NCBI RefSeq assembly: GCF_003675875.1
Contig: NZ_RCDI01000003.1
Span: 558,001 to 622,000 of the forward strand
DNA: 64,000 bases
Direction: 5' to 3'
Source: Halostella limicola
GTDB lineage: Archaea; Halobacteriota; Halobacteria; Halobacteriales; Natronoarchaeaceae
Shown here: positions 33,119 to 42,504 of the stretch, one piece after another
Position numbering within the stretch: the stretch's first letter is position 1
Layout: each line of letters begins with the position of its first letter
The notes under the pieces: model-generated
The model's input: the letters and a program-made list of their open reading frames with translations, nothing else
What the model was told of the DNA's origin: nothing
Database searches by the model: none
Made by a program: the position numbers and the translations under genes

Positions 33119-34320
33119 CGCTCATCACCAGCGTTCGCCTGCGCCGCGTGCTCGACTCCCGCGGGAACCCGACCGTCGAGGCCGACGTGCTCACCGAGAG
33201 CGGCGGCTTCGGCCGCGCGGCGGCCCCGTCCGGGGCGAGCACCGGCGAGTACGAGGCGATCGAGCTACCGCCGCAGGAGGCGATCGCGAAGGCCCGCGAG
33301 CTCGCCGTCCCTCGACTGGAGGGGCAGGTGTACGCGGGCAACCAGCGCGACGTCGACGCCGCTCTGCGCGGCGCGGACGGCACCGACGACTTCTCCGAGA
33401 TCGGCGCGAACAGCGCCGTCGCGATCAGCATGGCCGCCGCGAAGGCGGGCGCCGACGTGCTCGGCGCACCCACCTACCAGCACCTCGGCGGCACGTTCCG
33501 CGGGGAGAACTTCCCGACGCCGCTGGGCAACGTCATCGGCGGCGGCGAGCACGCCGCGGACGCCACCCACATCCAGGAGTTCCTCGCCGCGCCGGTCGGC
33601 GCGCCGAGCGTCTCCGACGCGGTGTTCGCCAACGCGGCCGTCCACCAGGAGGTCGCCGAGATCCTCGACGAGCGCGGCGTCCCCGCCGGCAAGGGCGACG
33701 AGGGCGCGTGGGCCCCGTCGATCGACGACGCGGAGGCGTTCGAGATCATGGACGAGGCCGTCGACACCGTCGCCGACGAGTTCGGCTTCGAGATCGGCTT
33801 CGGCCTCGACATGGCCGGCGCCGAGCTGTACGACGCCGACGAGGACGGCTACGTGTACGGCGACCGCGTCCGCGACACCGACGAGCAGATCGACTACGTC
33901 GCGGACCTCGTCGACGAGTACGACCTCGTCTACGTCGAGGACCCCCTCGACGAGGACGACTACGAGGGCTTCGCCGAGCTGACCGACAGGGTCGGCGACC
34001 GGACGCTCGTCTGCGGCGACGACCTGTTCGTCACGAACACGGAGCGCCTGCAGACGGGCATCGAGGAGGGCGCCGGCAACAGCATCCTCATCAAGCCCAA
34101 CCAGATCGGCACGCTGACAGACGCGTTCGACGCCATCGAGCTGGCGGGCGAGCACGGCTACGACTCGGTCGTCTCGCACCGCAGCGGCGAGACGGAGGAC
34201 GCGACCATCGCACACCTCGCCGTGGCGACCGACGCCCCGTTCATCAAGACGGGCACGGTCGGGGGCGAGCGAACCGCAAAGCTGAACGAACTCATCCGCA
34301 TCGCGGACGACGCACTGTAA
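33115..34320 (+). CDS. eno: Phosphopyruvate hydratase (enolase)
   Basis: Enolase converts 2-phosphoglycerate to phosphoenolpyruvate in glycolysis and gluconeogenesis. The 401-residue protein has [19 protein letters not shown], the lid region [11 protein letters not shown], metal ligands in [15 protein letters not shown] and CGDDLF, catalytic Lys in [10 protein letters not shown] and the [17 protein letters not shown] signature. It is encoded in the ribosomal operon, as in most archaea, between rpoK (ATGA overlap) and rps2 (2-base gap). Confidence 0.97.
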   Translation: MTLITSVRLRRVLDSRGNPTVEADVLTESGGFGRAAAPSGASTGEYEAIELPPQEAIAKARELAVPRLEGQVYAGNQRDVDAALRGADGTDDFSEIGANSAVAISMAAAKAGADVLGAPTYQHLGGTFRGENFPTPLGNVIGGGEHAADATHIQEFLAAPVGAPSVSDAVFANAAVHQEVAEILDERGVPAGKGDEGAWAPSIDDAEAFEIMDEAVDTVADEFGFEIGFGLDMAGAELYDADEDGYVYGDRVRDTDEQIDYVADLVDEYDLVYVEDPLDEDDYEGFAELTDRVGDRTLVCGDDLFVTNTERLQTGIEEGAGNSILIKPNQIGTLTDAFDAIELAGEHGYDSVVSHRSGETEDATIAHLAVATDAPFIKTGTVGGERTAKLNELIRIADDAL

Positions 34321-34322
34321 CT

Positions 34323-35099
34323 ATGGCAGACAACGACACAGATCAGGAAGGGCTCGACGCCGCCGAAGAAGAGGTCGACCCCGAGCCGGCCGAAGGGGCC
34401 GGCCCGGCGGCCGACACCGACGCCGAGCCCGCCGAGGAAGCGACCGCCGAGGACGCCGCGGAGGCGACCGAGGACGAACAAGAGGGTGCCCTCGACGAGG
34501 ACGTCATGTCCGACGAGGAGGCCGACCTGCTCATCCCCGTGGAGGACTACCTCGGGGCGGGCGTCCACATCGGGACCCAGCAGAAGACCCAGGACATGGA
34601 GCGGTACATCCACCGCGTCCGGACCGACGGGCTGTACGTGCTGGACGTCTCGAAGACCGACAGCCGGATCCGCACCGCCGCGGACTTCCTGTCGAACTAC
34701 GACCCCGAGCAGATCCTCGTCACCTCCTCGCGCCAGTACGGCCGGTTCCCGGCCGAGAAGTTCGCGGAGGCTGTGGGCGCTCGCGCCCGCACCGGGCGCT
34801 TCATCCCGGGGACGCTGACGAACCCCAAGTACGACGGCTACATCGAGCCGGACGTGCTGGTCGTCACCGACCCCATCGGCGACGCCCAGGCCGTCAAGGA
34901 GGCCATCACGGTCGGCATCCCGGTCATCGCGATGTGTGACTCCAACAACAGCCTCGGCAACGTCGACCTCGTGGTCCCCACGAACAACAAGGGTCGCAAG
35001 GCCCTCTCCGTCGTGTACTGGCTGCTGGCCAACGAGACGCTCGACCGCCGCGGCGCGGAGCCGGCCTACTCTCTCGACGACTTCGAGAGCATGGTCTGA
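34323..35099 (+). CDS. rps2: 30S ribosomal protein S2 (uS2) with long acidic N-terminus
   Basis: uS2 binds the small-subunit body late in assembly. The core begins near residue 68 ([20 protein letters not shown]) and includes [19 protein letters not shown] and [20 protein letters not shown]. The first 65 or so residues are an Ala/Glu/Asp-rich extension, longer than in most archaeal S2 proteins I know and probably disordered. It is the last gene of this operon block; a T-rich stretch follows the stop. Confidence 0.96.
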   Translation: MADNDTDQEGLDAAEEEVDPEPAEGAGPAADTDAEPAEEATAEDAAEATEDEQEGALDEDVMSDEEADLLIPVEDYLGAGVHIGTQQKTQDMERYIHRVRTDGLYVLDVSKTDSRIRTAADFLSNYDPEQILVTSSRQYGRFPAEKFAEAVGARARTGRFIPGTLTNPKYDGYIEPDVLVVTDPIGDAQAVKEAITVGIPVIAMCDSNNSLGNVDLVVPTNNKGRKALSVVYWLLANETLDRRGAEPAYSLDDFESMV

Positions 35100-35175
35100 T
35101 TTTTCGGGAACGGCAGTTTCAGTTTTCTCGACTCGGCGATTCGCCCGATAGCGACGGATTTCCGAGGGGGATCGG

Positions 35176-35245
35176 ACCGCGCTACTTTTCGACGCGGTCG
35201 TGTGCCGGCGACCGCGCTACTCTTCGACGCGGTCGTCCGCCGGCG
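35176..35245. repeat. Tandem 35-bp duplication at a gene 3' end
   Basis: ACCGCGCTACTTTTCGACGC (continuing to 35210) is followed directly by a second copy at 35211-35245, differing at three positions. The second copy contains the stop codon and last residues of the minus-strand membrane protein; the first copy repeats them just downstream. It looks like a recent slippage or repair duplication. Confidence 0.75.
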
Positions 35246-35702
35246 TCCGTGCGTCCCAGTGCAGCGCCCACCCCGAGACGGCGGCGCCGACGGCGAACGC
35301 GGCGACGGCGACGTACATCGGCCCGAGGTGGACCAGGTGGTCGTAGCCGAACGCGGCCCCGAAGTGCGGCGGGATCGACACCACGAACGCGGTCGCCGTC
35401 GTCGCGACGGCGCTCGCCCACGCCCACGGATAGCCCCGGCGAACGCCGTACCACGAGAGACAGACGACGGCGACCCCGGTCGCCAGCGTGAAGCCGTCGA
35501 GCGCGAGGTGGAGGTGGTCGACGTAGTCCATCATCGCCGGGTCCGGGTCGGCCTCCGGGGCGAGCGAGTCGACGCCGACCTCGTAGCGGACGCCGTTTAC
35601 CGTCCGCACGATCGAGAAGAGGGCGTATCCGACGAGTATCGCGCCGGCGACCGTCATCAACTGTGCTCCCACGTGGCGGGCTCGGTGGGTGTCGTCGCTC
35701 AT
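35217..35702 (-). CDS. Four-helix membrane protein of unknown function
   Basis: The 161-residue protein has four hydrophobic segments (about residues 13-32, 67-88, 93-112 and 125-146), with PPHFGAAFGYDHLVHLGPMY between the last two carrying several His. It starts MSDDTHRARHVGAQLM and ends ARTPADDRVEE. The family is not recognised. Its 3' end is duplicated in tandem just downstream. It is convergent with rps2 and divergent from the P450 gene. Confidence 0.65.
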   Translation of the reverse strand: MSDDTHRARHVGAQLMTVAGAILVGYALFSIVRTVNGVRYEVGVDSLAPEADPDPAMMDYVDHLHLALDGFTLATGVAVVCLSWYGVRRGYPWAWASAVATTATAFVVSIPPHFGAAFGYDHLVHLGPMYVAVAAFAVGAAVSGWALHWDARTPADDRVEE

Positions 35703-35810
35703 CGGTCGTCGTACGTCGGCGAGTCGGGTAACTCTCGGCCCAAAGGACGCCGTCCGCCGCAGTGCGTATCGCCCCCGTCTTTCATGCGAGTCGAGTCCTA
35801 ATCACTGTCG

Positions 35811-37157
35811 ATGGCAGACACACCGCCCGGTCCGAAGGGGGAACCGCTGTTCGGCGACAGTCGGCGGTACGCCCGCGACCCGTTCACGTTCATCTCGGCC
35901 CTGGAGGAGGCCTACGGCGACGTCTCGCGGTTCGACATGGGGCCGATGGACACGTACGTCGTCTGCGCGCTGGAGACGGTCGAGCGGGTGCTCGTCTCTG
36001 AGTCCGACCGCTTCCGCAAGCCCGACTTTCAGGGCGACGCGCTCGGCGACCTGCTGGGCGAGGGACTCCTGCTCTCCGAGGGCGAGACGTGGGAGCACCA
36101 GCGCGACCTCGCGCAGCCGGCGTTCTCCATGCGGCGGCTGTCGGGGATGGCCGACCGGATCACCGACCACGCCGAGGACCGGGTCGCCGACTGGAGCCCG
36201 GGCGACGTGATCGACGTCGAGGACGCGATGACGCGGGTGACGCTGGACGTCATCCTCGACCTGATGATGGGCGTGCGGTTGCCGGAGGAGCGCGTCCGGA
36301 CGATCCAGGCGCAGCTCGAACCGCTCGGCCGGCGGTTCGAACCCGACCCGATCCGGTTCGCCGCGCCGGAGTGGGCCCCGATGCCGGGCGACGCCGAGTA
36401 CGAGCGAGCGCTCTCCAAGCTGGAGGAGGTGATCGACGGCATCATCGACGCCCGCGAGGGCTCCGTCGGCGACGAGGACGGCCCGACGGACTTCCTGTCG
36501 ATCCTCCTGCGGGCCCGCGACCGCGGGGAGCAGCCCCCTGACCGGCTCAGAGACGAGATGATGACGATGCTCCTGGCGGGTCACGACACGACGGCGTTGA
36601 CGCTGACGTACACGTGGTTTCTGCTGTCGGAGCACCCCGAGGCGGAGCGCCGCGTCCACGAGGAGATAGACGCCGTCGTCGGCGACGACCGCCCCGGCGC
36701 CGAACACGTCGCGGAGTTCGAGTACGTCGAGTGGGCGATCAAGGAGGCGATGCGGCTCTACCCGCCCGTCTACACGATCTTCCGGGAGCCGACCGAGGAC
36801 GTGACCCTGTCCGGGTACGACGTCGAAGCGGGCACCTCGATCATGCTCCCGCAGTGGGGGCTGCACCGCTCCGAACGGTTCTGGGACGACCCCGAGACGT
36901 TCGACCCCGAGCGGTGGCGCCCGGAGCGCGCGAAAGAGCGTCCGCGGTTCGCGTACTTCCCCTTCGGCGGCGGCCCGCGCCACTGCATCGGCAAGCACCT
37001 CGCGATGCTGGAGGCCCAGATCATCCTCGCCACGGTGGCCGGCGAGTACCGCCTGGAGTTCACCGGGGAGACGCCGCTGACCCTGCTCCCGTCGCTGACG
37101 GTCCACCCCGAACAGGCGATGACGATGCGCGTCGCGGAGCGGTCCGAAAACCCCTAA
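35811..37157 (+). CDS. Cytochrome P450 (CYP174-like)
   Basis: The 448-residue soluble heme monooxygenase has the I-helix oxygen-binding motif LLAGHDTTALT, the K-helix ExxR (IKEAMRLYPP), the PERW loop (FDPERWRPER) and the heme-ligand loop FGGGPRHCIGKH with Cys392. The N-terminus PPGPKGEPLFGD is a proline hinge without a membrane anchor. From memory, haloarchaeal P450s of this type are CYP174A. The substrate is unknown. It starts the run leading into mevalonate kinase (24-base gap), which hints at an isoprenoid substrate. Confidence 0.92.
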   Translation: MADTPPGPKGEPLFGDSRRYARDPFTFISALEEAYGDVSRFDMGPMDTYVVCALETVERVLVSESDRFRKPDFQGDALGDLLGEGLLLSEGETWEHQRDLAQPAFSMRRLSGMADRITDHAEDRVADWSPGDVIDVEDAMTRVTLDVILDLMMGVRLPEERVRTIQAQLEPLGRRFEPDPIRFAAPEWAPMPGDAEYERALSKLEEVIDGIIDAREGSVGDEDGPTDFLSILLRARDRGEQPPDRLRDEMMTMLLAGHDTTALTLTYTWFLLSEHPEAERRVHEEIDAVVGDDRPGAEHVAEFEYVEWAIKEAMRLYPPVYTIFREPTEDVTLSGYDVEAGTSIMLPQWGLHRSERFWDDPETFDPERWRPERAKERPRFAYFPFGGGPRHCIGKHLAMLEAQIILATVAGEYRLEFTGETPLTLLPSLTVHPEQAMTMRVAERSENP

Positions 37158-37181
37158 GCACCTCGGCGCGCAGGCACCGGT

Positions 37182-38195
37182 ATGACCGTTTCGAGCGCCC
37201 CCGGGAAGGTGTACCTCTTCGGGGAGCACGCCGTCGTCTACGGCGAGCCCGCGGTCCCCTGCGCGATCGAGCGCCGGGCGCGGGTCACCGTGGAGGAACG
37301 AGCGGACAGCAAACTCCGGGTCCACGCCGAGGACCTCTCGCTCGACGGCTTCACCGTCGAGTACAGCGGCGACGCCGGCGGCCGCCCGGACGTGGACGTC
37401 TCCGAGACCCTGGTCGAGGCGGCGATGGGCTACGTCGACGCCGCCGTCGAGCAGGCCCGCGACGCCGCGGACGCCCCCGACGCCGGCTTCGAGGTCACCA
37501 TCGAGAGCGACATCCCGCTGGGCGCGGGGCTCGGCTCCTCGGCCGCCGTCACGGTGGCCGGCATCGACGCGGCGACGCGGGAACTCGGCGTCGAACTGTC
37601 GACCGAGGACCTCGCGGACCGCGCCTTCCGCGCCGAGTACGAGGTGCAGGAGGGGCAGGCCTCGCGCGCCGACACCTTCTGCTCCGCGATGGGCGGGGCC
37701 GTGCGCGTCGAGGGCGACGACTGCCGGAGCATCGACGCGCCGGACCTCCCGTTCGTCATCGGCTTCGACGGCGGCGCGGGCGACACCGGGAAGCTCGTCG
37801 CCGGCGTGCGCGGCCTCCGCGAGGAGTACGGCTTCGCCGCCGACACCGTCGAGGCGATCGGCGATGTCGTCCGGCGAGGCGAGCAGATCCTCGCGGACGC
37901 CGCCGAGGGCGAGGAGGGCGACGAGTGGCTCGCCGAGCTCGGCGACCTGCTGAACTTCAACCACGGCCTGCTGGAGGCGCTCGGCGTCTCCTCGCGGTCG
38001 CTGGACGCAATGGTCTGGGCGGCCCGCGACGCCGGCGCGCACGGGGCCAAGCTCACCGGTGCGGGCGGCGGCGGCTGCATCGTCGCGCTGGACGAGACCG
38101 AGGAGACCGAGACCGCGCTGAAGTTCACGCCCGGCTGCGAGGAGGCGTTCCGCGCGGAACTGGCCACGGACGGCGTCCGGGTGGAGTCGCGATGA
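37182..38195 (+). CDS. mvk: Mevalonate kinase
   Basis: This GHMP kinase phosphorylates mevalonate for isoprenoid lipid synthesis. The 337-residue protein has VSSAPGKVYLFGEHAVVYGE at the N-terminus, the P-loop-like IPLGAGLGSSAAVTVAG, the catalytic Asp region RADTFCSAMGGAV, and the C-terminal motif AKLTGAGGGGCIVALDE. It overlaps the isopentenyl phosphate kinase gene by ATGA. The pair carries out two steps of the archaeal mevalonate pathway. Confidence 0.95.
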   Translation: MTVSSAPGKVYLFGEHAVVYGEPAVPCAIERRARVTVEERADSKLRVHAEDLSLDGFTVEYSGDAGGRPDVDVSETLVEAAMGYVDAAVEQARDAADAPDAGFEVTIESDIPLGAGLGSSAAVTVAGIDAATRELGVELSTEDLADRAFRAEYEVQEGQASRADTFCSAMGGAVRVEGDDCRSIDAPDLPFVIGFDGGAGDTGKLVAGVRGLREEYGFAADTVEAIGDVVRRGEQILADAAEGEEGDEWLAELGDLLNFNHGLLEALGVSSRSLDAMVWAARDAGAHGAKLTGAGGGGCIVALDETEETETALKFTPGCEEAFRAELATDGVRVESR

Positions 38196-38920
38196 ACGTC
38201 CTCAAGCTCGGCGGCAGCGTCGTCACGGAGAAGGACCGCCCGGAGACGCTGGACGGTGCGGCGCTCGACCGCGCGGCCGACGCCGTCGCGGCCGCCGGCG
38301 ACGACCTCGTCGTCGTCCACGGCGGCGGGAGCTTCGGCCACCACCACGCAGAGGAACACGGCGTGTCGACGACCGCGGGGACCAGAGACGCCGACGGCGT
38401 GCTCGCCATCCACGGCGCGATGACGACGCTCAACGGCTTCGTCGTCTCCCGACTGCGCGAACGCGACGTGCCCGCCGTGCCGGTCCATCCGCTCTCGGCG
38501 GCGTCCCGTGACGAGGCGGCGCGGCTCACGCTACCGACCGAACAGGTCGCGACCATGGTCGCCGAGGGGTTCGTCCCGGTCCTCCACGGCGACGTGATCG
38601 CCCACGAGGGCGAGGGCGCCACCGTGCTCTCCGGCGACGAGATCGTGACGCGCGTCGCCGAGGACCTGAACGCGGATCGGGTCGGCGTCTGCTCGACGGT
38701 ACCGGGCGTGCTGGACGCCGACGGCGACGTGGTCCCCCGGATCGACTCCTTCTGCGACGTCGCGGACGCGCTCGGCGGGAGCGCGGCGACGGACGTCAGC
38801 GGCGGCATGGCCGGCAAGGTACGCGAGCTGCTCGCGCTGGACCGGCCCGCCTCGGTGTTCGACCTCGACGGCCTCCCGGAGTTCCTCTCGGGCGGGCGGC
38901 CGGGGACGACGATCGAGTAG
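38192..38920 (+). CDS. ipk: Isopentenyl phosphate kinase
   Basis: This amino-acid-kinase-fold enzyme converts isopentenyl phosphate to isopentenyl diphosphate in the archaeal mevalonate pathway. The 242-residue protein starts MNVLKLGGSVVTEKD and contains GGGSFGHHHAEEHG, with the diagnostic catalytic His, then VPVLHGDVIAHEG and TDVSGGMAGKVRELLAL. The His distinguishes it from other kinases of the fold. Translation is probably coupled to mvk. In many archaea this cluster continues to RNase J and the prenyl synthase; here a GNAT gene and a chemoreceptor interrupt. Confidence 0.93.
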   Translation: MNVLKLGGSVVTEKDRPETLDGAALDRAADAVAAAGDDLVVVHGGGSFGHHHAEEHGVSTTAGTRDADGVLAIHGAMTTLNGFVVSRLRERDVPAVPVHPLSAASRDEAARLTLPTEQVATMVAEGFVPVLHGDVIAHEGEGATVLSGDEIVTRVAEDLNADRVGVCSTVPGVLDADGDVVPRIDSFCDVADALGGSAATDVSGGMAGKVRELLALDRPASVFDLDGLPEFLSGGRPGTTIE

Positions 38921-39376
38921 TCAGAGCTCCGTCTCCACGACGTATCCCCAGCGCTCCATCCCCTCGTCCTCGTAGAACGACAGCGCCGCGTCGTTGCCCG
39001 CTCGACTCGCCAGCGCGACGTACTCGCAGTCCCGCTCGGCGGCCCACTCCTCGACGAAGTCGAGCAGTTCCGCGCCGTACCCCTCGCCGCGGCGGGGTTC
39101 GTCGACGACGAGGTCGTGGATCCAGGCGTGACGCGCGTGGTGGAGTACGCGCTGGACGGAGACGCCGACCACCGCGACGAGGTCGCCCTCGTCCCGAGAT
39201 ATCGAGTCGGCGGTAGCGCCCTCTCCCGCTTCGAACAGACCGAACAGTCGATAGTCGTCCTCCTCGCGCCACGACCGGACGAACGCCTCGGTCTCGTGGC
39301 TCCAGAGCTGTCGCAGGAGCGGGACGGCCGCGTCCCACTCGCCGTCCGTGGTCAGTTCGGCGACCCTGGTCGACAT
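38921..39376 (-). CDS. GNAT-family N-acetyltransferase
   Basis: The 151-residue protein has the acetyl-CoA-binding signature IHDLVVDEPRRGEGYGAELL and the C-terminal ALASRAGNDAALSFYEDEGM motif. The start at 39376 (MSTRVAELTTDGEWDAAV) is preferred over GTG 39388. The substrate, protein or small molecule, cannot be read from sequence. It is tail-to-tail with ipk, adjoining it directly, and may be a later insertion in the mevalonate region. Confidence 0.85.
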   Translation of the reverse strand: MSTRVAELTTDGEWDAAVPLLRQLWSHETEAFVRSWREEDDYRLFGLFEAGEGATADSISRDEGDLVAVVGVSVQRVLHHARHAWIHDLVVDEPRRGEGYGAELLDFVEEWAAERDCEYVALASRAGNDAALSFYEDEGMERWGYVVETEL

Positions 39377-39519
39377 GGGCGTGGTCACGGTACGCGGGGG
39401 TATCAGCGCACCGCCGGTGAGATAACGGTTAGCACGCCCGTCGCCGCGGGCGCGGTCCGCACGAACCGATACGTGAGACGGAGCGACCGACCGGGGGGCT
39501 ACGAAACCGCCGCCCTCGT

Positions 39520-41991
39520 CTACTGCTCGCCGAAGGTGAACTCGTCGACCGCTCCGTCGGACGACTCCTCGGACCGGGCGTCGGCCGCCCCGCCGTCCGA
39601 CCCGTCGGACAGTTCGTCGATGACCTCACCGTCCGGGTGCGACGCGTCACCGGCGTCGACGTTCGCGGTGGTCTCGAACCGGTCGAGCGCCTCGGAGAGC
39701 TCGGCCGCCCGCTCGGCGAGGTCGCTCGCGCTGTGGGTCACCTCGCTCAGCGCGGTGGTCTGTTCCTCGGCCGCGGCGGCGACGTTCTCGGCTTCCGACG
39801 TGGTCTCCTGACTGATCGTCGCCACCTCGTCGACCATGGTCACGACCTCCTGCGTGGAGGCGGCCTGCTCCTCGGTCGTCGCGGAGATCTCCTGAACGCC
39901 GGAGTTGGTCTCCGCCGCGTAGTCGGCGATCTCCGCGAGGGCGTCGGCCGCGTTCTCGACCGCGTCGCGGTTCTCGGCGATGCGGTCGGCGGTCTGCTGG
40001 ACCTCGCCCGCGGTGGCGTGGGTCTGGTCCTGGATCTGTTCGAGGAGCTCCTCGATGTCCTCCGCGGCCTCCTTCGTCTCCGCGGAGAGTTCCTTCACCT
40101 GCTCGGCGACGACGCCGAAGCCGCCGCCGGCGTCGCCGGCGCCCTCACCGCGGGAGGCCTCGATGTTGGCGTTGAGCGCCAGCATGTTCGTCTCCTTGGC
40201 GATGTCGGTGATGAGGTCGATGAGCTCGTCGACCTCCTGCATCTGCCCCTCCAGTTCCTCGATAGCGGCGATCGCGTCCGCGGAGTCGTCCTCGATCTGG
40301 GCCATGCGGTCGACCGCGGCCCGCGCCGCTTCGCGACCCTGCTGACCGGTTCTGGCGGTGCGCTCCGCGATGTCGGCCACCTCGTTCGAGGTCGCCGCGA
40401 TCTCCTCGGTCGTCGTCGAGAGGTTCTCCATCTCCTCGTTGACGACCCGGAGGCTCTCGCTTTGCTCCTCGGCGCCGTCGGAGATCTCCTGGGTGGAGCT
40501 TGCGACCTGCTCGCTCGCGTTCCGGACCTCCTCGCTGGAGGCGGTCACCTGCTCGGAGGCGGCAGCGACGTCGCCGGCGAACGCCTTCGCCCGCGCCGTC
40601 GTCCGCTCTATCGCCTCGACCATCGCGTTGAACTCCTCCGCGATGTCGCGCATCGCCTCGTTCTCGCTCTCGGGGTCCATCCGCGCGCCCAGGTCGCCCT
40701 CGGCGCACTCGCGCATCACTTCGCGGTAGTCGTCGGCCTTCGACTGCAGGTGCGAGTTGATGCGCTCGGTCCGCTCGCGGGCCATCTGGGCCTCGTTGCG
40801 GGCCTCTTCGGCGCTGCGGATCTGCTCTTTCAGAGAGGTCCGCATGCCGTCGAACGAGTCGTACAGCCGGCCGATGCTGTCGATCCGGTCGCTCTCGAGG
40901 TCGACGTCCAGGTCGCCGTCCTCCATGCGCTCGGCCCTGTCCCGGAGCCGGTCGATCGACCTTGAGGTGTTCCGGCCGATGACGCCGCCGACGAAAACGA
41001 TCAGGAACACGCCGCCGAGAGTGACGTAGGTCCCGTAGTCGCTCACCGTCTGCACGAAGCCGTACGCCTCGCTCTTCGGCGTGTGGACGACGAGGATGAA
41101 CGGCGATCCGGGCTCCAGTCGCACCGCCGTGGCGACGTACTCCTCGTCGGCGTACTGCGACCCGGCCACTTCGGCGAGTGCCTCGCCGGGAGTGCCGACG
41201 TCGTGCACCTCGGGGTCGGTCGTCACCTCGTCGGTGGCGAAGTCGCGCTCGTTCCCGTACGACCGGTACAGCGTCGTCCCCTCGGGTCCGAGCACGACCT
41301 GCCCGTGCTCCGTCCCCTCGGCCCCCGGATAGACGATGAACGAGATGCGGCCGTCGTCGTCGCTCAGCAGGTCCGCCCGCTGGCTCATGTTCTGTCCCAC
41401 GACGACGAGCTTGTCGCGGTTCTCCCCGTCGTCGACCAGCCGCTGGTACTGCAGGACGTTCGTCCCGTCGGCGGTCCGGTCGGCGATCGGGATCGTCTCG
41501 TACGCGAACATGTCCAGGTAGTAGCCGCCGTGGACGGACCTGTTCTCGTAGACGCCCTCGCCCATGCCGCCGAACTCCTGTGCCCAGTTCTCGTCGGAGG
41601 CGTTTATCGGCTGTCCGGTCAGCTCCTCGTTCGTGCTGTAGAGGACCGTGCCGTCGTCGACGTCGACGTAGTGGATGTGGTGGTTGCCCTCGATCCGCCG
41701 GTGCTGCGCTTCGAGGTACGCGCCGACGTCCTCCTGATGCGTGATCTCGGAAGATATCCTGTCGACCTTCAGGCCGGTGTTGTCAGTCTGCATCGCCACC
41801 TGTTGGGCCTCCTTTTGAGCGATCTCCTTCGAGTCCTCGTGGACCCGGTCCTGTACCTCGTCGGCCATCACGTTCGTGCCGACGAGGCCGACCGCGCCGA
41901 CCGTCGCGGCGAGAACGAACAGCGCCAGCATGAACTTCAGCGCGTAGCTGCGACGCACGAAATCCGGTACTGCTCTCCGTATACTGTCCAT
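39520..41991 (-). CDS. Methyl-accepting chemotaxis transducer (haloarchaeal Htr type)
   Basis: The 823-residue membrane receptor has an N-terminal helix (about residues 20-42), a large extracellular domain (about 45-310) resembling dCache sensors (HHIHYVDVDDGTVLYST, then FAYETIPIADRT), and a second helix (about 320-345). A HAMP region (RSIDRLRDRAERMEDGDLDV) precedes a long coiled-coil. The signalling hairpin is NMLALNANIEASRGEG and GFGVVAEQVKELSAET. It should pass ligand signals to CheA/CheW. No other che gene is adjacent. The end EFTFGEQ is acidic but not an NWETF-like CheR tether. I placed the start at 41991, just before the basic stretch of the first helix. Confidence 0.93.
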   Translation of the reverse strand: MDSIRRAVPDFVRRSYALKFMLALFVLAATVGAVGLVGTNVMADEVQDRVHEDSKEIAQKEAQQVAMQTDNTGLKVDRISSEITHQEDVGAYLEAQHRRIEGNHHIHYVDVDDGTVLYSTNEELTGQPINASDENWAQEFGGMGEGVYENRSVHGGYYLDMFAYETIPIADRTADGTNVLQYQRLVDDGENRDKLVVVGQNMSQRADLLSDDDGRISFIVYPGAEGTEHGQVVLGPEGTTLYRSYGNERDFATDEVTTDPEVHDVGTPGEALAEVAGSQYADEEYVATAVRLEPGSPFILVVHTPKSEAYGFVQTVSDYGTYVTLGGVFLIVFVGGVIGRNTSRSIDRLRDRAERMEDGDLDVDLESDRIDSIGRLYDSFDGMRTSLKEQIRSAEEARNEAQMARERTERINSHLQSKADDYREVMRECAEGDLGARMDPESENEAMRDIAEEFNAMVEAIERTTARAKAFAGDVAAASEQVTASSEEVRNASEQVASSTQEISDGAEEQSESLRVVNEEMENLSTTTEEIAATSNEVADIAERTARTGQQGREAARAAVDRMAQIEDDSADAIAAIEELEGQMQEVDELIDLITDIAKETNMLALNANIEASRGEGAGDAGGGFGVVAEQVKELSAETKEAAEDIEELLEQIQDQTHATAGEVQQTADRIAENRDAVENAADALAEIADYAAETNSGVQEISATTEEQAASTQEVVTMVDEVATISQETTSEAENVAAAAEEQTTALSEVTHSASDLAERAAELSEALDRFETTANVDAGDASHPDGEVIDELSDGSDGGAADARSEESSDGAVDEFTFGEQ

Positions 41992-42301
41992 CAAACAGTT
42001 ATATAGAAAGAATGACAATAAACTCTTCGGAAGATTTTAGTTTCATGTCAACGATACCCTCCCGCCGCGAGTAATTGATCCCTTTTCGACACCTAATAGT
42101 CTTGCCTGCGTGCACTTCGCTGCGGTAAACTGTCATATCGTTCCAAGTGGTCGTTTCTCCGAGAGAGGAAACCCGCAGGACGCGGAATACTAAACTTATG
42201 TTACAGTTTGCCACGGCAATACGGTCACCGGGAACGATCTGACGACCGAGCGTTCCCCTGAGTCGTGCGGTCGCGGTCGCCGAGCGAACCACCACCGCTC
42301 G

Positions 42302-42327
42302 ACCCACGCAGTTTTTAAGACGTGGGT
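42302..42327 (+). promoter_or_regulatory. TATA box enclosed by an inverted repeat, upstream of the RNase J leader
   Basis: ACCCACG (42302-42308) and CGTGGGT (42321-42327) are perfect inverted arms flanking the TATA-like TTTTTAAG (42312-42319). A protein on this site would block TBP, so it looks like a repressor operator. Transcription would begin near 42341. The rest of 41992-42300 shows no gene that I can support; AT-rich tracts near 41992-42020 probably serve the chemoreceptor promoter. Confidence 0.55.
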
Positions 42328-42343
42328 GTCTAAAGGGAGATAA

Positions 42344-42470
42344 CGGAAACCCGCGGGCAAGTGCGGGGCGGGACGACCGCCCTCGCATAGCGGGTGCGTG
42401 GCCGACGTGCTGTAAGACGCCGGGGTCAGGTATCCGGCACCCCGCTGGGTGTTTCAGTGAGCGACATTGC
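42344..42470 (+). ncRNA. Candidate structured RNA or long mRNA leader before RNase J
   Basis: Transcript from the TATA box above would carry about 160 bases before ATG 42505. Its first hairpin has outer stem CCCGC/GCGGG and an inner stem TGCGGGGCGG-GACGA-CCGCCCTCGCA (one bulge). A second unit has AGCGGGTG pairing with CACCCCGCT (one bulge) and an inner CCGG/CCGG loop. No plausible protein reading frame uses this span. It could be a riboregulatory leader that RNase J itself senses, or an independent small RNA. Confidence 0.45.
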
Positions 42471-42504
42471 CACCTCGCGTGGCTTTCAATGCTCGGATCA
42501 AACC

